A stretch of 5,137 nucleotides of DNA, from positions 1-5,137 of the forward strand of contig JAKBTP010000035.1 in the NCBI GenBank assembly GCA_021844355.1, in the 5' to 3' direction. A program made the translations under genes and the position numbers. This DNA comes from a bacterium (GTDB lineage Bacteria; Chloroflexota; Dormibacteria; Aeolococcales; Bog-877). Under the pieces are notes generated by a model. That model did no database searches. It worked only from the letters and a program-made list of their open reading frames with translations, and was not told where the DNA came from. Below are positions 1 to 4,346 of the stretch, one piece after another. Position 1 is the stretch's first letter. The number at the start of each line of letters is the position of its first letter.

Positions 1-155
1 TTGAGCATGACCAGGGAGAGCGCGCCGCGGTGCACCACCAGGGACTCCCGGTCGCCGGCCCCCAGGGCCCGGCAGAAGATGCACTCAGCGGGCGGCTGGG
101 AGTCGGTCACCCGGTCGATGTAGGCCATCCGCCACGGCGCCCAGAGGGTTTCCAT
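1..155 (-). CDS. HIT-family (histidine triad) nucleotide hydrolase/phosphorylase, N-terminal part only
   Basis: The 51 visible residues begin METLWAPWRMAYI and continue with a CIFC pair (C25 and C28) and then VVHRGALSLVML. This is the usual opening of bacterial HIT proteins of the Ap4A phosphorylase-like type: an LWxPWRMxYI motif, a CxxC zinc-binding pair, then the first beta strands of the HIT fold. The catalytic HxHxH motif lies beyond the left edge, so catalytic competence cannot be judged. HIT proteins hydrolyse or phosphorolyse nucleotide conjugates such as diadenosine polyphosphates in the cytoplasm; the exact substrate is not visible here. The ATG start (complement of 153-155) is well supported: GGAGG (complement of 161-165) sits 5 nt upstream of it. 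The gene is divergent from the bS22 gene. The CDS continues in frame past base 1. Confidence 0.85.
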   Translation of the reverse strand, partial: METLWAPWRMAYIDRVTDSQPPAECIFCRALGAGDRESLVVHRGALSLVML

Positions 156-160
156 GCGCT

Positions 161-165
161 CCTCC
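161..165 (-). promoter_or_regulatory. Shine-Dalgarno site of the HIT gene
   Basis: GGAGG read on the minus strand, inside GGGGAGGAGCGC immediately before the ATG, with a 5-nt spacer. It fixes the start of the truncated HIT gene at base 155. Confidence 0.75.
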
Positions 166-180
166 CCAATTCGCCCGAAG

Positions 181-210
181 TTGACGCGCTGCCCGGCGCC
201 CCCTTAGACT
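181..210 (+). promoter_or_regulatory. Sigma70-type promoter for the bS22 gene
   Basis: TTGACG at 181-186 and TAGACT at 205-210 are separated by 18 bp. Each is one or two mismatches from the TTGACA/TATAAT consensus, which is good for a GC-rich genome. The predicted transcription start is near 217, giving a leader of about 68 nt before the GTG at 285. On the opposite strand TAGTCT (206-211) overlaps this -10 and could serve the divergent HIT gene, but I found no convincing -35 for it. Confidence 0.6.
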
Positions 211-211
211 A

Positions 212-224
212 CCGGGGTCCCCGG
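212..224. promoter_or_regulatory. Perfect 13-bp palindrome at the predicted transcription start
   Basis: CCGGGG-T-CCCCGG is a perfect inverted repeat (6-bp arms, one central base). It begins 2 bp after the -10 box and covers the predicted start near 217. The position suits an operator or an initially transcribed pause element, but GC-rich DNA produces such palindromes fairly often, so function is only inferred. Confidence 0.3.
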
Positions 225-284
225 GCAGCCGCGTGGAGGGCTGTCCCAGATCCGCCTGCGGGCGCTTGTGAGGTGCTCTTCTTC

Positions 285-380
285 GTGGGTTCGGTGATCA
301 AGAAGCGGCGCAAGAAGATGCGCAAGCACAAGCACAAGAAGATGCTCAAGAAGACCCGTTGGCAGCGCCGCGGGAGCTGA
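285..380 (+). CDS. Small ribosomal subunit protein bS22 (AURKAIP1/COX24-domain peptide)
   Basis: A 31-residue peptide starting MGSVIKKRRKKM, with 10 Lys and 6 Arg, and ending TRWQRRGS. It closely matches the actinobacterial peptide that starts MGSVIKKRRKRM, described in mycobacterial ribosomes as bS22 and related to the mitochondrial AURKAIP1/COX24 (mS38) domain. In those ribosomes it lies in the 30S subunit near the decoding region, buried in rRNA. The start is GTG at 285, chosen because the family begins MGSVIKKRR and because GAGGTG (270-275) lies 9 nt upstream as a ribosome-binding site. An in-frame GTG at 273 and a far upstream ATG at 30 would add non-conserved residues and overlap the HIT gene antisense. 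The length suits the family (33 residues in Mycobacterium, from memory). A promoter lies at 181-210 and tRNA-Ala follows 56 bp downstream. Confidence 0.88.
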   Translation: MGSVIKKRRKKMRKHKHKKMLKKTRWQRRGS

Positions 381-397
381 GCCTCTCCCCTTTTTCT
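372..397 (+). terminator. Weak intrinsic terminator candidate after bS22
   Basis: GGGAG (372-376) can pair with CTCCC (385-389) across an 8-nt loop, followed by C and then TTTTTCTT (391-398). The stem is short and overlaps the stop codon, so it is only a candidate. It has the one T tract in this intergenic region and would separate bS22 transcription from the tRNA, which has its own -10 box. Confidence 0.4.
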
Positions 398-423
398 TAG
401 AGCTGGCAGCGACGGGGCGGGTC

Positions 424-429
424 TATACT
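424..429 (+). promoter_or_regulatory. -10 box of the tRNA-Ala gene
   Basis: TATACT differs from TATAAT by one base. It ends 7 bp before the first base of the mature tRNA, so initiation is expected around 435-437. No clear -35 hexamer lies 16-18 bp upstream; CTGGCA (403-408) at a 15-bp spacing is the best weak candidate. Read-through from the bS22 promoter is an alternative source of the transcript. Confidence 0.55.
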
Positions 430-436
430 GCCCCCG

Positions 437-512
437 GGGGCGATAGCTCAGCTGGCAGAGCGCTGCTTTCGCACGGCAGAGGTCAGGGGTTCAAGTCCCC
501 TTCGCTCCACCA
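437..512 (+). tRNA. tRNA-Ala, anticodon CGC, CCA encoded
   Basis: A complete cloverleaf with no gaps. The acceptor stem is 437-443 with 502-508. The D stem is GCTC/GAGC (446-449, 458-461). The anticodon stem is 463-467 with 475-479, ending in a U·G pair. The anticodon loop is TTCGCAC with CGC at 470-472. The variable loop has 5 nt (480-484), the T stem is AGGGG/CCCCT (485-489, 497-501), and the T loop is TTCAAGT. The CGC anticodon reads GCG, an alanine codon. The acceptor stem holds G439·U506, which is the G3·U70 wobble pair that alanyl-tRNA synthetase recognises, so identity is supported twice. The discriminator base is A509 and CCA is encoded at 510-512. There is no integrase or duplicated 3' end nearby to suggest use as a phage attachment site. 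Confidence 0.97.
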
Positions 513-559
513 CGACCCTCCCGGGTCGCCACGGGCGACCTCCGGGTCGCGAGCTCGCG
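513..559 (+). repeat. Tandem complementary arms behind tRNA-Ala, possible terminator or processing structure
   Basis: Starting at the base after CCA, four arms of nearly one sequence alternate in orientation. CGACCC (513-518) pairs with GGGTCG (523-528). GGTCGCC (524-530) pairs with GGCGACC (534-540) over a 3-nt loop. GCGACC (535-540) pairs with GGTCGC (545-550) over TCCG. A 12-bp palindrome CGCGAGCTCGCG (548-559) follows. The middle hairpin cannot form together with either outer one. No T tract follows, so this is not a canonical intrinsic terminator, though strong GC hairpins may end transcription or mark the 3' end for trimming. Confidence 0.45.
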
Positions 560-625
560 GAGCGTGCGGTCCCAGCGGCCGCCCACCCCGGCGCGGGGGC
601 CGGCGTGAGGGTCCGACGAGCAGAA

Positions 626-652
626 GGCGCCCGCCGAAGTCGAACCGGCGCC
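626..652 (-). terminator. GC hairpin downstream of the AAA+ ATPase gene, weak terminator candidate
   Basis: GGCGCC (626-631) and GGCGCC (647-652) form a 6-bp stem around a 15-nt loop, beginning 14 bp past the ATPase stop codon as read on the minus strand. A 5-bp hairpin GGGGA/TCCCC (662-666, 671-675) overlaps the stop itself. Neither is followed by a U tract. Together with the arms behind tRNA-Ala they fill the 154-bp gap between two convergent genes, where termination is expected. No other feature is seen in 560-666. Confidence 0.25.
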
Positions 653-666
653 AGGGGCTGGGGGGA

Positions 667-1983
667 CTACTCCCCGTCCAGGTTGGCGAAGTAGGCGGAG
701 ACGGCGTGGTCGAGCAGCTCCGGGGTGAGCCGCGGCTCGACGCCGAAATAGGCGGCGGCGTGGATCAGGTGATCCAGGATGTCTCGGGGCTCGCACCCAT
801 GCAGGGGCCGCCCGGACTTGCGGTAGTGCTCCTCCACCAGGTAGCTCACCGCCTCGGGGTCGTAGGTGAGACCCATGCTCTCGCAGGCCCGTCGGAAGAT
901 CCGCCCGTATTCGATAACCGAGGGGTTGGGGACCTCCACCTTGTAGCGGATCCGGCGCAGGAAGGCCTCGTCGACCAGGTCCTTCGGCTTGAGGTTGGTG
1001 GACAGGATGAGGATCTCGGTGAACGGCACCTGGACGGTGGTCCCGGCCCGGGAGATGTTCAGGTAGTCGTACCCCGCCTCCAGGGGCACGATCAGCCGGT
1101 TGAGGAGATCCTGAGGCGAGAGCTGCTGCCTACCGAAGTCGTCGACCACGAACAGCCCGCCGTTGGCCTTCAGCTGCAGCGAGGCCTCGTAGAAGCCCAT
1201 TCGGGGGTCGAAGCTCAGCTCCAGCTCCCGACCGGTCAGCTCGCCACCCGCCATCACCACCGGGCGGGTGCAGAAGGCCCACCTCGTGTCATGGGGCGGG
1301 AGCTCGGCGGGCACCGGCTTGTGGTGCACGGGGTCGAAGATGCGGATCACCTCGCCCTTCACGTAGATGGCGTAGGGCACGAACAGGGGATCCCCCAGCA
1401 GCGAGGCGCACGCCTGGGCGATGGTGCTCTTGCCATTGCCGGGCGGACCGTACAGGAAGATCGACTGGCGCGAACTGAGGGCCGGTCCGAGTCGGTTGAG
1501 GACGCTCGGCGGAAGGACCAGCTTGTCCAGGGCGGCCCGCAGGAGCTGGTGGGTCACCATCGGACCGGTGCGGCCCTGATAGCGAGCCACGGCCACGTAC
1601 ACCTCGAGGGGAACCGGGGCGGGCCCAGCGTACTGGCTGACCTCGATCAGCTCACGGGCACGCTCCCGCCCGGTGCGACTGATGGCGTACTGCAGCCCCT
1701 CGGCGAAGCCGGCATCGCCGTCCACGGTGCCGCGGATGCCGGTGGTGCCGCAGTAGCCCTCGTCCGAGAGGAACTTCAGGGCGTCCGAAACCATGTTCCA
1801 GGGCAGGCACACGTGACGCGCCAGGTCCCGACCCAGCATCCCGCCGTTGAAGTAGAGGACCTTCAGGACCAGGTCGCAGATGAAGTTGAACGGCAGGCCA
1901 GCCTCCTTCGGGCTCTGCGGAACCGGGGGGAAGCCGATCTGGCTACGGGAACTGGACGGAGAGCTGACGGTGGCTGCAGACAT
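667..1983 (-). CDS. AAA+ ATPase (MoxR-like) with N-terminal winged-helix-like region, function unknown
   Basis: 438 residues from the chosen start (MSAATVSS). Residues 1-25 are Ser/Pro-rich. About 30-80 (FICDLVLKVLYFNGG to FLSDEGYCG) looks like a winged helix. A conserved-looking linker, SQYAGPAPVPLEVY, lies at 116-129. The AAA+ module follows: Walker A GPPGNGKST (179-187), Walker B LFVVDDFG (277-284), sensor 1 STN (328-330), arginine-finger candidate FLRRIR (341-346), and sensor-2-like CEPRDIL (397-403). All ATP-binding and hydrolysis residues look intact, so it should be an active, probably oligomeric, cytoplasmic ATPase that remodels a partner. No signal peptide or membrane segment is seen. 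I recall similar full-length ATPases annotated only as AAA family. Upstream in-frame starts exist (ATG at 2067, GTG at 2022). I chose ATG at 1983 because an AGGAG lies upstream, though with a long 15-nt spacer, and the extra residues look non-conserved. It is divergent from the penicillin-binding protein gene. Confidence 0.85.
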   Translation of the reverse strand: MSAATVSSPSSSRSQIGFPPVPQSPKEAGLPFNFICDLVLKVLYFNGGMLGRDLARHVCLPWNMVSDALKFLSDEGYCGTTGIRGTVDGDAGFAEGLQYAISRTGRERARELIEVSQYAGPAPVPLEVYVAVARYQGRTGPMVTHQLLRAALDKLVLPPSVLNRLGPALSSRQSIFLYGPPGNGKSTIAQACASLLGDPLFVPYAIYVKGEVIRIFDPVHHKPVPAELPPHDTRWAFCTRPVVMAGGELTGRELELSFDPRMGFYEASLQLKANGGLFVVDDFGRQQLSPQDLLNRLIVPLEAGYDYLNISRAGTTVQVPFTEILILSTNLKPKDLVDEAFLRRIRYKVEVPNPSVIEYGRIFRRACESMGLTYDPEAVSYLVEEHYRKSGRPLHGCEPRDILDHLIHAAAYFGVEPRLTPELLDHAVSAYFANLDGE

Positions 1984-2029
1984 TCTCTGTGCTTCGAACT
2001 CCTGATGGAGGTGGCGCGTCACCCCGGCT

Positions 2030-2043
2030 GACTGGCGCCAGTC
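2030..2043. promoter_or_regulatory. Perfect 14-bp palindrome, operator candidate
   Basis: GACTGGCGCCAGTC is a perfect inverted repeat 46 bp upstream of the chosen ATPase start. Besides an operator for a dimeric regulator, it could fold as a 5-bp stem with a 4-nt loop in the ATPase leader. If the ATPase started at 2067 instead, the palindrome would be inside the coding region. Confidence 0.4.
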
Positions 2044-2109
2044 TCCCACCGAAACCGCTGGATTCATCCCCTGCCATCAGCAGTTTGCAGAGCCGTGAGG
2101 CGATCGCCA

Positions 2110-2124
2110 CCGGTCCGTGACCGG
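2110..2124. promoter_or_regulatory. Inverted repeat CCGGTC-CGT-GACCGG
   Basis: Perfect 6-bp arms around a 3-bp centre, 45 bp upstream of the CATAAT box of the penicillin-binding protein gene. It is followed by a second palindrome, GGCCCGGGCC (2123-2132). The size and position fit a regulator site in a divergent promoter region, but no regulator is known. Confidence 0.3.
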
Positions 2125-2127
2125 CCC

Positions 2128-2155
2128 GGGCCACTCCCTCAATCCGGGGGCCACT
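2128..2155 (+). repeat. 8-bp direct repeat GGGCCACT, 20-bp period
   Basis: GGGCCACT occurs at 2128-2135 and 2148-2155. The 20-bp offset is close to two helical turns, so both copies would face the same side of the DNA. The second copy covers the place where a -35 box would lie for the CATAAT at 2169. This suggests an activator or repressor site, with chance occurrence as the alternative. Confidence 0.3.
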
Positions 2156-2168
2156 GCTCGGAGGCTGG

Positions 2169-2174
2169 CATAAT
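2169..2174 (+). promoter_or_regulatory. -10 candidate for the penicillin-binding protein gene
   Basis: CATAAT is one base from TATAAT and is the most AT-rich hexamer in the region. Initiation near 2180 would give a leader of about 34 nt before the ATG at 2214. No recognisable -35 lies 16-18 bp upstream; that position is GC-rich and holds one copy of the GGGCCACT repeat, which may mean activator dependence. Confidence 0.4.
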
Positions 2175-2213
2175 CGCCGAACGGATGGCAGCCTCAAGGA
2201 CCCGGCCCCACCC

Positions 2214-4346
2214 ATGCAGGAGATAGAGCTCCCGGTCGGCAAGCGTCGCCGTTCCAGCTCCGGACGCCGTCGTGGCAGCCGGGGAGGGCGGGAGGCCGGC
2301 TTCTGGCGTCGGCACGGATTCCTGCGGCGCAGCACCCTGGCCCTGGTGGTCCTGGTGCTGGCGGGATGTGCCGGCATGGGGACCGGGTTCATAGTTCTCG
2401 CCGCCTTCCAGGTAGGACTCCCGTCGGTCACCGACCTCCCCAAATTGGGACCGCCGCAGAACAGCTACCTGCTGGCCAGCGACGGGACACTCCTCACCGT
2501 GCTCCACGAGCCCGGGGAGCAGCACATCCACGTCGGCATCTCCCAGGTCAGCCCCTGGGTGATCAAGGCCACCGTGGCCGTCGAGGACCGCCACTTCTTC
2601 CAGGACGGCGGCTCGGTGGACCTCCCGCGGATCATCTCCGCCGGGCTGCACGACATCGTCCACCATCACTCCCTGCAGGGAGCCAGCACCATCACCGAGC
2701 AGCTGGCCAAGATCTCCTTCCTCACCCCGGCCCAGACCATCACCCGCAAGATCCGGGAGCTGCTCCTGGGCTTCGAGATCTCCAAGACGTTCAAGCCCGA
2801 CCAGATCCTGCAGATGTACCTCAACCGGATCGACTACGGCAACCAGGCCGTCGGCATCGGCACGGCCGCCGAGCTGTACTTCCACATCCCGGCCAACAAG
2901 CTGGACCTGGCCCAGGCCAGCATGCTGGCCGGGATCCCCGACGCTCCCTCCGCCTTCGACCCCCTGGCCTACGTCGGGGTCAAGGGCCCCAACTACGCCA
3001 AGCTGCGCCAGCAGGTGGTCCTGGAGGCGATGGTGGCCAACCACTACATCACCCAGTCCCAGGCCGACGCCGCCTACAAGGAGCAGCTCACCTACTACCC
3101 CTGGCAGACCAGCAGCCCGCTCCTGGCCCCCAACTTCGTGACCTACGTCGAGAGCGAGCTGCAGCAGCGGTTCGGCGACGCCTACCTCAACCCGGGCGGC
3201 TGGACCATCTACACCACCCTGAACATGGCCGACCAGCAGGCGGCGGAGCAGACCCTCCAGAACCCGGCCAACAACGCCCGGCTGCTCCGCGAATACAACA
3301 TCGGGGACTCTGCCCTGGTCTCCCTCGACCCGAGGGACGGGGAGATCCTCGCCATGGTGGGCACAAGCAACTACGGTGGCCCGGTGGGCCAGATCAACAT
3401 GACGGTCGAGCCGCGACGCCCAGGGTCGAGCTTCAAGATCTTCACCTACACCGCCGCCATCGCCTCGGGCAAGTTCACCATGACCACCCCGGTCCTCGAC
3501 GCTCCCATCAACATCAACGGATACCAACCCCAGAACTACGAGCACTACTTCAGCGGCATCTGCCAGCTACAGGTCTGCCTCGGCAACTCCATCAACATCC
3601 CCGCCGTCAAGGTGGAGATGATCACGGGGCTGCCGAACGTGGTGGCCATGGCCGAGCGGATGGGAGCCTCCCTACTGCTCAACCCCCAGAACACCTACGG
3701 GGACGCTCTCACCTTGGGTGGGCTGTCCATCGGAGTCACCGAGCTGCAGATGGCTACCGGGGCTTCGGTGCTGGCCAGTGGCGGGGTGCTGCATGAGCCC
3801 ACCTCGATCCTCAAGGTGGTCCAGGGGGGGACGACCATCTACCAGTACAACGTGGCCAACAACTCGGTCCAGGTGGTGCCGCCGGACGTGGCCTTCATCA
3901 TGAACGCCATGCTCTCCAACAACAACAACCGGCTCCGGGATTTCGGGCCCTACGCCCACCTGACCCTCCCCGGACGTCCGGTCTCGGCCAAGACGGGCAC
4001 CTCCGACGCCCAGTTCGCCAACGGCGCCTACTCCAACAACATCGAGGACAACTGGACATTCGGCTGGACCCCGCAGCTGGTGACCGGGGTCTGGGTGGGC
4101 AACCCGAACGGGAAGACCCTCAGCAACGTCACCTCGGGAATCTCCGGTGCCGCCCCCCTCTGGCAGAGCTACATGGAGCACGTTCTCTCTGGGCAGCCGG
4201 TGCTCTGGTACACCAAGCCGGCCGATGTCGTCCAGGTCGGTTCCGGCCCCTATCCGTACTACTACCTGCCCAACACCGTGAGCTACGCCAACCAGCACGT
4301 GAACTGCCCGCCAGCCTACCGCTCAGGCTGGAACGGCACCTGCTGA
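2214..4346 (+). CDS. Class A penicillin-binding protein (GT51 glycosyltransferase / transpeptidase)
   Basis: 710 residues, a normal length for a bifunctional class A PBP, which polymerises lipid II into glycan strands and cross-links their peptides outside the membrane. Residues 1-39 are a basic cytoplasmic tail and about 41-68 a single membrane anchor. GT51 domain: EDRHFF with catalytic Glu124, GASTITEQLAK (156-166), RKIRE with the second Glu182, and GIGTAAELYF (214-223). Transpeptidase domain: SSFK with nucleophile Ser405 (405-408), SIN (459-461) and KTGTS (593-597). All catalytic motifs are present, so both activities are expected. Family motifs differ slightly: the usual QQLAKN of GT motif 2 reads EQLAKI. 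There is no PASTA domain; the tail carries C698 and C710. The ATG at 2214 has a modest AAGGA (2196-2200) 13 nt upstream. The last 31 bp overlap the convergent LLM gene. It belongs to the ponA/pbp1 group; I do not assign a specific paralogue. Confidence 0.95.
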   Translation: MQEIELPVGKRRRSSSGRRRGSRGGREAGFWRRHGFLRRSTLALVVLVLAGCAGMGTGFIVLAAFQVGLPSVTDLPKLGPPQNSYLLASDGTLLTVLHEPGEQHIHVGISQVSPWVIKATVAVEDRHFFQDGGSVDLPRIISAGLHDIVHHHSLQGASTITEQLAKISFLTPAQTITRKIRELLLGFEISKTFKPDQILQMYLNRIDYGNQAVGIGTAAELYFHIPANKLDLAQASMLAGIPDAPSAFDPLAYVGVKGPNYAKLRQQVVLEAMVANHYITQSQADAAYKEQLTYYPWQTSSPLLAPNFVTYVESELQQRFGDAYLNPGGWTIYTTLNMADQQAAEQTLQNPANNARLLREYNIGDSALVSLDPRDGEILAMVGTSNYGGPVGQINMTVEPRRPGSSFKIFTYTAAIASGKFTMTTPVLDAPININGYQPQNYEHYFSGICQLQVCLGNSINIPAVKVEMITGLPNVVAMAERMGASLLLNPQNTYGDALTLGGLSIGVTELQMATGASVLASGGVLHEPTSILKVVQGGTTIYQYNVANNSVQVVPPDVAFIMNAMLSNNNNRLRDFGPYAHLTLPGRPVSAKTGTSDAQFANGAYSNNIEDNWTFGWTPQLVTGVWVGNPNGKTLSNVTSGISGAAPLWQSYMEHVLSGQPVLWYTKPADVVQVGSGPYPYYYLPNTVSYANQHVNCPPAYRSGWNGTC

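Noticed and set aside
30..380. 116-residue open frame on the plus strand
   Set aside because: Only the last 31 codons resemble a known protein. The upstream part runs antisense through the HIT gene and across the promoter and ribosome-binding site, so the start was moved to 285.
490..512. tRNA 3' end as a phage or island attachment site
   Set aside because: There is no integrase, no second copy of the tRNA 3' end and no change in composition downstream.
491..796. Minus-strand open frame covering the tRNA 3' end and intergenic region
   Set aside because: It overlaps the tRNA and the ATPase 3' end, and its Arg/Ala/Pro-rich translation has no recognisable domain.
667..1983. ATPase as part of an anti-phage defence system
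   Set aside because: AAA+ domains occur in many defence systems, but no nuclease, effector, toxin or mobile element accompanies it, and its neighbours are housekeeping genes.
706..2031. 441-residue plus-strand open frame
   Set aside because: It lies antisense to the AAA+ ATPase, which has clear motifs. The plus-strand translation is low-complexity and has no recognisable domain, which is typical of high-GC mirror frames.
1943..2443. Possible extra minus-strand gene across the divergent intergenic region
   Set aside because: The translation is Arg/Pro-rich with no family resemblance and would overlap both real genes and the promoter region.
2139..3545. 468-residue minus-strand open frame
   Set aside because: It is antisense to the penicillin-binding protein and rich in Val/Gly/Leu/Asp as expected of a GC-rich shadow frame; no motif is seen.
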